Of a DNA stretch of 5,746 nucleotides, positions 1 to 5,674 are shown one piece after another. The stretch is taken from the NCBI GenBank assembly GCA_041744735.1, contig JBGTKH010000557.1, positions 1-5,746 on the forward strand, read 5' to 3'. The stretch's first letter is position 1; the number at the start of each line of letters is the position of its first letter. The notes beneath the pieces were generated by a model, which saw only the letters and a list, made by a program, of their open reading frames with translations, did not search any database and was not told the DNA's origin. The position numbers were made by a program, and so were the translations under genes. This DNA is from JBGTKH01 sp041744735 (GTDB lineage Bacteria; Planctomycetota; Planctomycetia; Pirellulales; Pirellulaceae).

Positions 1-345
1 CGGGGCGTGGTCGCAAACGATCATGCGCGGCTGCACGAACTCGAACAACGTCCGCCACGCGCCGACCAGCGCGTTCAGTTCCTGCATGTTGCCGAAGCTC
101 GTGTTGTGCAGGATGTGAGCGAACGTCGACGGCGGGTCAAACCGGTCGATGGCCCGGTTCATTTTGATCGGCGCTTGCAGGTACGACACACCCATCCCCG
201 ACAGCACCAACTCCGCCCGCTCCAAATCCCGCAGCGCCATCACGACGCGATGCCCGCGGCCGACCAGCGCTTCGGCCAGCGGCTTCATCTTCGTCATGTG
301 CCCCAAGCCCGCGCCCAACTCCCAGGCAAACAACACGGTCGCCAT
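1..345 (-). CDS. Glycosyltransferase, GT-B fold, UDP-glycosyltransferase (YjiC/MGT-like) family, N-terminal part
   Basis: This is the first 115 residues of a protein that continues beyond the left edge of the window. The N-terminus MATVLFAWELGAGLGHMTKM, followed by KPLAEALVGRGHRVVMALRD, is the first beta strand, glycine-rich loop and helix of a GT-B glycosyltransferase. The Gly-x-Gly-His loop (residues 13-16) and the Gly-His-x-Val turn (31-34) are typical of UDP-glycosyltransferase/MGT-like enzymes that glycosylate lipids or small molecules. The donor-binding C-terminal half is not in the window, so sugar and acceptor cannot be given. The start at 345 is chosen because the beta strand begins at once and a GAGG lies about 10 bases upstream. 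It begins 23 bases after the stop of the small secreted-protein gene, so the two are probably co-transcribed. Family assignment is firm; substrate is unknown. Confidence 0.85.
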   Translation of the reverse strand, partial: MATVLFAWELGAGLGHMTKMKPLAEALVGRGHRVVMALRDLERAELVLSGMGVSYLQAPIKMNRAIDRFDPPSTFAHILHNTSFGNMQELNALVGAWRTLFEFVQPRMIVCDHAP

Positions 346-368
346 AACGACTGGGCCTCGCCGCAAGA

Positions 369-743
369 CTACCGCCGCCCTCGTAGCCGGCAGCGACTCA
401 ACAGCCGCTTGCCACAAGTGCCGCTTGAACAACCGTGCCCGCCCTTCTGTGTCGGCTTCTGCACCGGCTTTTGCACTGCCGGAGCCTGCTGCGGCTCCTC
501 CACTGCCGGCGGCCTCACAATATCCGACGGCGACAAGGGCTGCGGCTGGTGAACAACTCGCAACAGCCCGGATGCCGACTCGTGATCGCCGGTGTCGCGT
601 TGGATCTGGTCGGTTTGGGTCTCAACCGTTGGTTGTACGACCGATTTATCGGTGCGAACATTAATCGCCGATTCGTCGGCCAACGAAATGCTAACGAGTA
701 ACATTCCACACAGGCTAACCAGGCTGCACACTCGTCGTTTCAT
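369..743 (-). CDS. Small secreted Pro/Gln-rich protein with C-terminal Cys motif, function unknown
   Basis: The product has 124 residues and I do not recognise a family. Residues 1-22 form a signal peptide: Lys-Arg-Arg at 2-4, a hydrophobic stretch with LCGMLLVSIS, and a likely cleavage after Leu-Ala at 21-22. There is no proper lipobox around Cys12. The mature part has no evident globular fold. Residues 40-60 are acidic and Gln/Thr-rich; 65-100 are rich in Pro, Gln, Val and Lys, with a PVQKPTQK repeat-like tract. The end carries GCSSGTCGK (104-112), Cys118 and a basic tail of several Arg residues. The CxxxxC motif could form a disulphide or bind metal, which is a guess. The gene is supported by AGGAGA at 751-756, 7 bases before the ATG, and by its tight spacing to the glycosyltransferase downstream. 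Plus-strand frames across it show no comparable start signal. Confidence 0.7.
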   Translation of the reverse strand: MKRRVCSLVSLCGMLLVSISLADESAINVRTDKSVVQPTVETQTDQIQRDTGDHESASGLLRVVHQPQPLSPSDIVRPPAVEEPQQAPAVQKPVQKPTQKGGHGCSSGTCGKRLLSRCRLRGRR

Positions 744-792
744 AAATCTATCTCCTGTACAAATGACCGCGGGGAAGCATCAGCTTGCCTAC

Positions 793-828
793 ATTATCCC
801 GATTCTAGCGAAACACGGAACCTATCAA
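793..828 (-). promoter_or_regulatory. Candidate promoter for the small secreted protein and glycosyltransferase operon
   Basis: On the minus strand TTGATA (823-828) and TAGAAT (802-807, five of six matches to TATAAT) are separated by 15 bases, shorter than the usual 17. An alternative -10, GATAAT at 793-798, has no good -35 box at the correct distance. Either would give a leader of about 40-55 bases before the ATG at 743. This is a sequence match only. Confidence 0.35.
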
Positions 829-867
829 CACCGGCCATGTGTGGTCCCGCTGATTTGCTCAATTTGA

Positions 868-1017
868 CTCCGCATCGTCGCGCTGAAGACGATCTTGACC
901 GGGCAATTCGCATCCGAACAAGATGTGGTCCGTGACTTTGAAGCGGTACTAAAACTCAGACCTAAGGACGAGCAGGCACAGAAAGCGCTGTTCGACTTGA
1001 TGCGCGGCGGCGTTTGA
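868..1017 (+). pseudogene. Decayed C-terminal fragment of a TPR-like protein
   Basis: An open frame of 49 codons ends with TGA at 1015-1017 and reads as real protein although it has no credible start. It runs from just after an in-frame TGA at 865-867. It contains ILTGQFASEQDVV and then DFEAVLKLRPKDEQAQKAL. The latter has the spacing of small residues, Leu and Pro seen in a tetratricopeptide helix pair (A..Y/F...L.L.P....A...L). No ATG, GTG or TTG in this frame precedes the conserved part, apart from a GTG at 925-927 that would cut into it. Upstream in the same frame, 592-864 does not look like protein. I infer the 3' end of a gene whose 5' part was lost by deletion or rearrangement; the parent family cannot be named. 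No other gene overlaps it. Confidence 0.5.
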
Positions 1018-1065
1018 TCGTCGATGGTAACAGGAGCCCAAACAATTCGGCCAGAGTACCCGCCG

Positions 1066-1094
1066 TTGTCGCCACGCAGATCGTGGGACATACT
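1066..1094 (+). promoter_or_regulatory. Candidate sigma70-type promoter for the aminotransferase gene
   Basis: TTGTCG (1066-1071, four of six matches to TTGACA) and CATACT (1089-1094, four of six matches to TATAAT) are 17 bases apart, about 90 bases before the aminotransferase ATG. The match is modest and the GC content is high, so a chance match is possible. Confidence 0.3.
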
Positions 1095-1132
1095 CGTAGA
1101 TGCGTGCCCAAGCGGCATGCCCGTTGCGGACG

Positions 1133-1146
1133 AGCGCCCCGGCGCT
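1133..1146 (+). other. GC-rich perfect dyad in the aminotransferase leader
   Basis: AGCGCC and GGCGCT form a perfect 6+2+6 inverted repeat about 40 bases before the ATG at 1188. No run of T follows, so it is not an intrinsic terminator. It could be an operator or a leader hairpin, or simply a by-product of high GC content. Confidence 0.3.
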
Positions 1147-1187
1147 TCGTTTCGACTAACTTCCCAGTGACCAAAGCGTATTAACCC

Positions 1188-2300
1188 ATGTCCCAATCCT
1201 GGATCGCCGATCGTACGAGAGCGTTTGATAGCAGCGGGATTCGCAAGGTGTTTGACCTGGCGAGCAAGATGAAGGACCCGATCAACCTGTCGATCGGGCA
1301 GCCGGATTTCGACGTGCCCGAGCCGGTGCGGGTGGCTTGTATCGACGCGATTCAAAGCCGCAAAAACGGTTACGCCCTGACGCAGGGCATGCCGGTGCTG
1401 CGCGACAAGCTGCAAGCCAAGGTGGACGCCGAGTACGGCCACGCGGACCGCAAACTGTTTGTCAGTTCGGGCACCAGCGGCGGGTTGGTGTTGAGCATGT
1501 TGTCGATCGTGAATCCGGGGGACGAAGTGATCGTGTTCGATCCGTTCTTCGTGATGTACGAGCCGCTGGTGAGCCTCGTGGGCGGCCGGCCGGTGCTGAT
1601 CGACACGTATCCCGATTTCCACATTGACTTGAACAAAGTCGCCGACGCGATCACGCCGCGCACGAAACTGATTCTGCTGAACAGCCCCGCGAATCCCACG
1701 GGCGTCGTGAACGGCGAAGAGGAAATCCGCGGCTTGGCGGAATTGGCGGCCGAGCGGGACGTGGCTCTGGTGTCGGACGAAATCTATCGCGACTTCTGTT
1801 ACGACCAGCCGTTCGTGTCGCCGGCCCGCTTCAACGAGCGGACGATCGTGATCGACGGCTTCTCCAAGAGCCACGCCATGACCGGCTGGCGGTTGGGCTT
1901 CGTTCACGGCCCGGCGGCGGTGATCGACACAATGATCAAGTTGCAGCAGTACACGTTTGTCTGTGCTCCACAGCCCGTGCAGTGGGCCGGCGCCACGGCG
2001 ATGGACGTGGACATGAGCGACCACGTCGCCGTCTACCGCCGCAAGCGCGATATGCTCTACCAGGGGCTGGCCGACCTGTACGAATTGGTCCAACCTGGCG
2101 GCGCCTTCTACGCTTTCCCCAAAGCCCCTTGGGGTACCGGCAGCGAGTTCGTAACCAAGGCCATCGAAAACAACCTGCTGATCATCCCCGGCAACATCTT
2201 CAGCCGCCACAACACCCACTTCCGCATCTCGTACGCGGCGGACGATAAGGTGATCGAAAGGGGCATCGACATGCTGAGGCGGCTGGCGACTACGACATAG
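1188..2300 (+). CDS. Class I/II PLP-dependent aminotransferase (aspartate aminotransferase superfamily)
   Basis: This complete 370-residue cytoplasmic enzyme belongs to fold-type I, whose members move an amino group between an amino acid and a 2-oxo acid using pyridoxal phosphate. Recognisable elements are SIGQPDFD (35-42, substrate-side loop), SGTSGGL (94-100, phosphate-binding turn), Tyr124 in DPFFVMY (ring stacking), NSPANPTG (165-172), SDEIY (196-200, Asp197 to the pyridine nitrogen), SKSHAMTGWR (226-235, with Lys227 as the Schiff-base lysine) and FRISYA (345-350, Arg346 for the substrate carboxylate). All catalytic residues are present. The length is slightly below the usual 380-400. Substrate is not fixed by these motifs; aspartate, aromatic and alanine-type enzymes share them. 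The ATG has no clear Shine-Dalgarno site, but translation from it starts immediately before the conserved region. The gene stands alone and converges with the TIR-like gene. Confidence 0.96.
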   Translation: MSQSWIADRTRAFDSSGIRKVFDLASKMKDPINLSIGQPDFDVPEPVRVACIDAIQSRKNGYALTQGMPVLRDKLQAKVDAEYGHADRKLFVSSGTSGGLVLSMLSIVNPGDEVIVFDPFFVMYEPLVSLVGGRPVLIDTYPDFHIDLNKVADAITPRTKLILLNSPANPTGVVNGEEEIRGLAELAAERDVALVSDEIYRDFCYDQPFVSPARFNERTIVIDGFSKSHAMTGWRLGFVHGPAAVIDTMIKLQQYTFVCAPQPVQWAGATAMDVDMSDHVAVYRRKRDMLYQGLADLYELVQPGGAFYAFPKAPWGTGSEFVTKAIENNLLIIPGNIFSRHNTHFRISYAADDKVIERGIDMLRRLATTT

Positions 2301-2317
2301 CCGCTCGCATGCGCTCA

Positions 2318-2341
2318 TTTCGGCGTACAAGACGGCCGAAA
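2318..2341. terminator. Hairpin between the convergent genes, possible bidirectional terminator
   Basis: TTTCGGC (2318-2324) and GCCGAAA (2335-2341) form a perfect 7-base-pair stem with a 10-base loop, 17 bases after the aminotransferase stop. The T/A ends of the stem give only a short T tract on either strand, so it would be a weak terminator. Confidence 0.35.
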
Positions 2342-2358
2342 AACGGGACCGAGTTCCC
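2339..2358 (-). terminator. Weak intrinsic terminator-like element after the TIR-like gene
   Basis: Read on the minus strand, GGGA, a 6-base loop and TCCC are followed by G and five T residues, starting about 25 bases after the stop of the TIR-like gene. The stem has only four pairs, so the call is weak. It overlaps one arm of the neighbouring hairpin by three bases, so the two structures would compete. Confidence 0.3.
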
Positions 2359-2382
2359 TTCACCTTGTCAGCTTTGGGACGG

Positions 2383-3699
2383 CTAATCAACTAAGTTTTT
2401 GTCTTCGACAACGAGAGCAACTCGGCGATTACTGTCATGGTAATTGAATGTCGGTTGCCACGTGGTCTTAATCACACCGGCAAAATTCTCCCGCCGACAT
2501 TGGTAAGCCTCGACAAGTACGGTCTCCAAGTCTTGACGACGTTCCATGAAACCGGCAGGTTGCCAGCCGTCATCCTGGTGCCAGAATTTGACTGGGTCGA
2601 TACGCCCAGGCAGGCTAGTTTCATTCGAGATTTCGATCTTCGGCCCCGGATGTCCATTTTCTTGTTCTATGCAGGGTGCACACTCACTCCCTTGCCAGTT
2701 TCTTTCGAACAGAACCGTCAATATGACCTCGCGGACTGGTCCTCGGCTGCCGGTCCGAATTCCAACTGAGTTCTTTTCCCAATCCTCGAGTTCGTCGGTC
2801 GGAAGAAATGCATTTCCATACGACCAAGCAAATTGATACTCTACTTCATCGCCAGGTTTTAGCGTCACATTATTGATATCTAATGAAAACGGGATTTCTT
2901 TACCATGTTCGGCTCGCGAATCGATCGTTATCTTGGGCTGAACAGCGCGAACGTCGCCTGCACCACATGCTCGGAGCACAAACTTAAAGTAGTCACGTGA
3001 CCCGCTAGGACATGTTTCCAGCATTTGCGACATCTCAGGCAGTCGTTCACGAACTCGCCAAAGCGTATGCGGCATGTGGAAGCGAGTCGTTTCACGTCGC
3101 ACGCGAAAGCGATGAAGAGTTTCGATGAGCGCCCAGCCGTTTCGGCGAACAAGCACGGATTTATTCAGGAGTATTGGCTCCGGTTTGTCAATCGCCGGGT
3201 AGTCGCGGCTAAGAATGCCATGCACGAGCTCCGCCAATTTCCCACGCATGTCGTCGAGTCTGTCGCGCCGAAACATCGGAACGGCCTTGTCACTCGGAAA
3301 GGCAACCCCCAAGTTAGCACGGTTGACACCGTCTTCAACAAAGCCGAATAGTTTACGGTTTGCCTGCAACCGGAAACGACATGCCGCGTATGCACTTTCG
3401 CTTACAACGTATTGAGACGTTGTCCACCCCTGATATGGACAACGAACGCGCTTTGGAAAGATGCAAATCGCGGCGTCCGACTCCTCAATGGATCGTTTGA
3501 CTGCTTCCGAGATGGATTCGGTTAGAGGATCGCTCGGCGTGACGACAGTGACGCGCTGCCCGCCAAGCCGTTCAATTTCCTTTCGGAACCACTCTCCAAT
3601 TTCGCGATTGGAGACGCCTTTCTCGTCAGGCACACCGTCCGCGGTTAATTGGTACGGCTCAAAACAGTGTGCCAGGAAGATTTGCACGGGTCGTGACAT
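2383..3699 (-). CDS. TIR-like domain protein with unrecognised beta-rich C-terminal domain
   Basis: The product has 438 residues with no signal peptide or membrane segment, so it is probably cytoplasmic. Residues 1-162 follow the alternating strand/helix order of a TIR fold. They are strand VQIFLAHCF (5-13), helix around EIGEWFRKEIERLG (33-46), strand RVTVVT (49-54), helix ISEAVKRSIEESD (63-75), strand AAICIFPKR (76-84), then SQYVVSESAYA (95-105) and strand KLFGFVEDGV (116-125). Glu101 sits where TIR NADases place the catalytic glutamate. Residues 165-250 look like a basic, partly helical linker. Residues 252-416 look beta-rich and are unrecognised. Translation could begin at 3834, but the ATG at 3699 is preferred: GGAGGT precedes it by 5 bases, the fold starts there, and the candidate promoter begins transcription downstream of 3834. 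GC is lower than in the neighbours. An NAD-consuming or nucleotide-sensing defence effector is inferred; a nucleoside deoxyribosyltransferase-like fold is the main alternative. Confidence 0.8.
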   Translation of the reverse strand: MSRPVQIFLAHCFEPYQLTADGVPDEKGVSNREIGEWFRKEIERLGGQRVTVVTPSDPLTESISEAVKRSIEESDAAICIFPKRVRCPYQGWTTSQYVVSESAYAACRFRLQANRKLFGFVEDGVNRANLGVAFPSDKAVPMFRRDRLDDMRGKLAELVHGILSRDYPAIDKPEPILLNKSVLVRRNGWALIETLHRFRVRRETTRFHMPHTLWRVRERLPEMSQMLETCPSGSRDYFKFVLRACGAGDVRAVQPKITIDSRAEHGKEIPFSLDINNVTLKPGDEVEYQFAWSYGNAFLPTDELEDWEKNSVGIRTGSRGPVREVILTVLFERNWQGSECAPCIEQENGHPGPKIEISNETSLPGRIDPVKFWHQDDGWQPAGFMERRQDLETVLVEAYQCRRENFAGVIKTTWQPTFNYHDSNRRVALVVEDKNLVD

Positions 3700-3704
3700 C
3701 GATG

Positions 3705-3710
3705 ACCTCC
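3705..3710 (-). promoter_or_regulatory. Strong ribosome binding site that fixes the TIR-like gene start
   Basis: GGAGGT on the minus strand ends 5 bases before the ATG at 3699. It is the closest match to the Shine-Dalgarno consensus before any gene in this window, and it decides the start against the more distal ATG at 3834. The neighbouring core genes mostly lack such a site. Confidence 0.75.
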
Positions 3711-3732
3711 ATGTGAAATGAAACGCGTCCGA

Positions 3733-3746
3733 ACAATCTGGATTGT
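3733..3746. promoter_or_regulatory. 14-bp perfect palindrome in the leader of the TIR-like gene, possible operator
   Basis: ACAATC and GATTGT flank a 2-base centre, giving a perfect 6+2+6 dyad that lies 33 bases before the TIR-like ATG and within its predicted transcript. This size and symmetry fit a dimeric repressor site. The RNA could also form a small hairpin upstream of the ribosome binding site. No regulator gene is adjacent. Confidence 0.35.
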
Positions 3747-3811
3747 AAGGTGACTCGAAACGTCGTTGGCGTGCTAGTCGCGGGTGAAAGGCGGAAAGAT
3801 TGAGTACGACC

Positions 3812-3848
3812 ACAGTCAAACATACTCTAACCATTCGATGACTGTCAA
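3812..3848 (-). promoter_or_regulatory. Sigma70-type promoter with flanking inverted repeat, driving the TIR-like gene
   Basis: On the minus strand a perfect TTGACA (3843-3848) is followed after 18 bases by TATGTT (3819-3824, four of six matches to TATAAT). Transcription would begin near 3812 and leave a leader of about 113 bases. The inverted repeat TGACTGT/ACAGTCA (arms 3839-3845 and 3812-3818) overlaps the -35 box with one arm and lies at the predicted start point with the other, as expected for a repressor site that occludes polymerase. The promoter is a good sequence match; the operator role is inferred. Confidence 0.5.
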
Positions 3849-3874
3849 TCTGTTCGCTTTGGTTTGCCGGTGCA

Positions 3875-3921
3875 CGGGTAGTGGCCTACATTCGCTGTCC
3901 ACAAAACTTTGCTACTACCCG
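3875..3921. repeat. 8-bp inverted repeat with 31-base loop upstream of the TIR-like promoter
   Basis: CGGGTAGT (3875-3882) and ACTACCCG (3914-3921) are exact inverted copies with 31 bases between them. The pair lies upstream of the -35 box of the TIR-like gene and more than 100 bases after the stop of the CoA-binding gene. No T run follows on either strand. It could be a distal regulator-binding pair or a trace of an insertion or rearrangement edge. Confidence 0.35.
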
Positions 3922-4028
3922 ACTCTGGGCGGGACGTCCGGAAAACGGCGAACTCTACGTCCGTCGCGTCTCTACGGTGATAATACAACAGGAGGCGCCA
4001 CTGAATTACGACCGCCGCAGAGGAAGGA

Positions 4029-4400
4029 TTACGCCCCGCGCGACTCGACGTCAACGATGCTGCAGGCTTGAATCGGGTCGAGGCCCAACTCGAAGGCGCA
4101 GGCCAGGAGTTCGGGGCTTTCGCTGCCGGGGTTGAGCCACAGTTCGTCGCAGCCTTTGGCGGCGATTTCGTCCAGTAGCGTGATGCCGACGTGCGGCGGG
4201 ACGTAGAGGCTGACGCGCGCGAGCCGCTCGACGGGCACATCGGCCAGCGTGCGATAGACCTTCAGCCCTTCGATTTCGCCGCCTTTTGGATTCACCGGAT
4301 ACACGTCGTAGCCGTTTCGCACGTGCGCTCGCAGCGACTTATTGCCGTACTTCGCGCGGTCGGCACTGGCTCCGATGATAGCCACTGTGGGTTTAGACAT
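4029..4400 (-). CDS. CoA-binding protein, Rossmann-fold CoA_binding_2 (YccU-like) family
   Basis: This 123-residue protein is a single Rossmann-like CoA-binding domain of the small YccU type, related to the first domain of succinyl-CoA synthetase alpha. Diagnostic elements are strand TVAIIGAS with the phosphate loop (5-12), the KYGNK turn (17-21), GYDVYPVNPKG (30-40) with Glu-Gly after it, TLADVP (51-56), SLYVPP (64-69) and LWLNPGSES (88-96). The usual late Cys is present at 113. The family is widespread and its cellular role is poorly defined. The ATG at 4400 is chosen over one at 4451 because the first beta strand starts there and the more distal one lies inside the upstream gene. It begins 2 bases after that gene's stop and has no Shine-Dalgarno site, so it probably depends on translational coupling. 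Confidence 0.92.
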   Translation of the reverse strand: MSKPTVAIIGASADRAKYGNKSLRAHVRNGYDVYPVNPKGGEIEGLKVYRTLADVPVERLARVSLYVPPHVGITLLDEIAAKGCDELWLNPGSESPELLACAFELGLDPIQACSIVDVESRGA

Positions 4401-4402
4401 TT

Positions 4403-5614
4403 CTAACGCAAGCCGAGTCTCGGCTTCTCCGCTGCATACCAGTTGTGCCACGCTTGCTGGTCGAAATTGAACGACACGCCGCCGCTCAGTTTGACCAGCG
4501 CGCTGAGCACTTGCGGATTGGGAACGCGCACGACGCCGGTTTGCGTTTTGTTGCCCATGGAAAATCCGGTGCCGGTGCTAGAGAACGAAGTCGTCACGGC
4601 GTCCGGCGAACTGCCGGCGGGCGTGATGACGATGCGGTGGCTGGTCACGAGCGCGTCGATCAGCGGCACGATGGCCGTCGTGTCGCCGAGCCGCGCCAAC
4701 GCCGCCGCCGCGCGGTTAACACGCACGTTGTTCTCGTCCTTCAGTGCGTTGATGTAATCGGTAACGGCTTTTGGCGGCTTGAGCAACACAAGCTGATCGA
4801 CGGAGGCGTGAAAGACTTCCTCGTCCGGATCGTTCAGCGAGGCATGAATCAGCGCCGCGATGGCGGGGCCGTTTCCGATCTCGCCCAGCACTTCGACGTA
4901 CAGCAACTTCGGCCCGCGGTATTTTTCCTGCTGCAAGTATTCTGCCAACGCTTTGACGGCATGCGGATCGCGAATCGCCAGGATCGCACCGCGCGACTCG
5001 CCGGTCTTGTCCGTGCCCAGCGTCGCTCGCCAGCGTTTCAGCCGCCCTTGCCATTCGCGCTCGTGTTGCTCGCGCTGGTGCTCGGCCTTAAGCAATTCGA
5101 TATCCTGCGCCAATCGCCACTTGCCGCGGTACAGTTCGTAGCCTTGCTTGCGTTTCCACTCTTCGGTCGTAACCCACTGGCCGCCGATCTGCGAGAAGCC
5201 CAACGCTCGCCGCGCCGCCGCGTGGTCCGGTTCCAATTCGATGATCCGCAGCAGATGCGCCGTCCGCTGCTCGATCAACTGCCGCTGCCGGCACCACTCG
5301 GCCAAATCCCATTGTTCGTCCGCCGTGTCTGCGACACTCGGTGCCAGTTGTTCGTATTCGAACGACGACGGCGACTGGCGAATCGCCTCTTTCACCTGCG
5401 ACTTGTCGAGCGTCAGCCGCCCGCCCGATTCCGTCTCGATTAAATAAGTCGCAGCCGGCGACGCGCTGCGGTTCAGCCACTGGCCGCGAACTACGCCGCC
5501 ATTGTGCAGAATGATGACGTCCGCCCACACTGTTGACGTGCCGTACAAAGCGACACACGCCAAGCTCGCAGTCAGCAGCAACCAAAGCAAATTCCAAACG
5601 CAACGCAATGTCAT
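4403..5614 (-). CDS. Secreted HEAT-repeat protein, planctomycete type
   Basis: The product has 403 residues. Residues 1-31 are a signal peptide with a long hydrophobic core (VWNLLWLLLTASLACVAL, 6-23) and likely cleavage after Trp-Ala at 30-31, so the protein acts outside the cytoplasmic membrane. Residues 32-77 (DVIILHNGG, then GGRLTLDKSQV) form a small beta-rich module found at the start of many planctomycete secreted proteins. Residues 100-200 are helical and highly charged, with a WCRQ-to-EPDHAAARRALGF segment that resembles a TPR-like helix pair. Residues 206-320 carry HEAT-like repeats, for example LGEIGNGPAIAALI and LARLGDTTAIVPLIDAL. The end contains a Ser/Thr-rich loop (333-361) and a WHNWYA motif. 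A scaffold or protein-binding role is inferred. The upstream ATG at 5704 is rejected because the predicted -10 box lies downstream of it. Confidence 0.9.
   Translation of the reverse strand: MTLRCVWNLLWLLLTASLACVALYGTSTVWADVIILHNGGVVRGQWLNRSASPAATYLIETESGGRLTLDKSQVKEAIRQSPSSFEYEQLAPSVADTADEQWDLAEWCRQRQLIEQRTAHLLRIIELEPDHAAARRALGFSQIGGQWVTTEEWKRKQGYELYRGKWRLAQDIELLKAEHQREQHEREWQGRLKRWRATLGTDKTGESRGAILAIRDPHAVKALAEYLQQEKYRGPKLLYVEVLGEIGNGPAIAALIHASLNDPDEEVFHASVDQLVLLKPPKAVTDYINALKDENNVRVNRAAAALARLGDTTAIVPLIDALVTSHRIVITPAGSSPDAVTTSFSSTGTGFSMGNKTQTGVVRVPNPQVLSALVKLSGGVSFNFDQQAWHNWYAAEKPRLGLR
4410..4426. repeat. 17-base perfect dyad at the end of the HEAT gene, before the coupled CoA-binding gene
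   Basis: AAGCCGAG and CTCGGCTT are exact inverted copies around one central base. The dyad lies in the last codons of the HEAT gene, ending 5 bases before its stop and about 10 before the next ATG. In RNA it would fold as a tight hairpin across the place where a ribosome binding site would be. It may therefore tie translation of the second gene to ribosomes finishing the first. Confidence 0.45.
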
Positions 5615-5674
5615 CTTGGAAAACACATCACCCGTCGACTCGGAAACTGGTAAACTACCCGCGACTGACGATTC

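Larger units (their letters stand above)
3711..4028. other. Non-coding interval upstream of the TIR-like gene
   Basis: I see no credible gene here. The open frames on both strands read as low-quality protein and lack sensible starts. The right part (about 3922-4028) contains an AGGAGG at 3990-3995 on the plus strand, but no ATG, GTG or TTG follows it at a usable distance. The left part holds the promoter and three inverted repeats described separately. I see no clear terminator for the CoA-binding gene. Confidence 0.5.

Noticed and set aside
7..664. Plus-strand open frames over the glycosyltransferase and small secreted protein
   Set aside because: Both are Arg/Pro-rich shadows. The minus strand gives a clear GT-B N-terminus and a signal peptide with a ribosome binding site.
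825..2390. Long 521-codon open frame on the minus strand across the aminotransferase
   Set aside because: It is antisense to an aminotransferase with all catalytic motifs, and reads as His/Arg/Val-rich sequence with no fold. Open antisense frames are expected in GC-rich genes with strong third-position bias.
3700..3834. 45-residue N-terminal extension of the TIR-like protein
   Set aside because: The extension has no fold, GGAGGT marks the ATG at 3699, and the predicted transcript starts downstream of 3834.
3812..3921. Inverted repeats read as a CRISPR array or insertion-sequence ends
   Set aside because: The three dyads differ in sequence and spacing, there are no direct repeats with spacers, and no transposase lies between or beside them.
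3784..4071. Plus-strand 95-codon frame upstream of the TIR-like gene as a possible antitoxin or partner gene
   Set aside because: No Shine-Dalgarno site, mixed-composition sequence without a domain, and it runs into the CoA-binding gene on the other strand.
4445..5443. 332-codon plus-strand open frame opposite the HEAT-repeat gene
   Set aside because: Arg- and Gln-rich, no recognisable motif and no ribosome binding site; the minus strand carries a coherent signal peptide and HEAT repeats.
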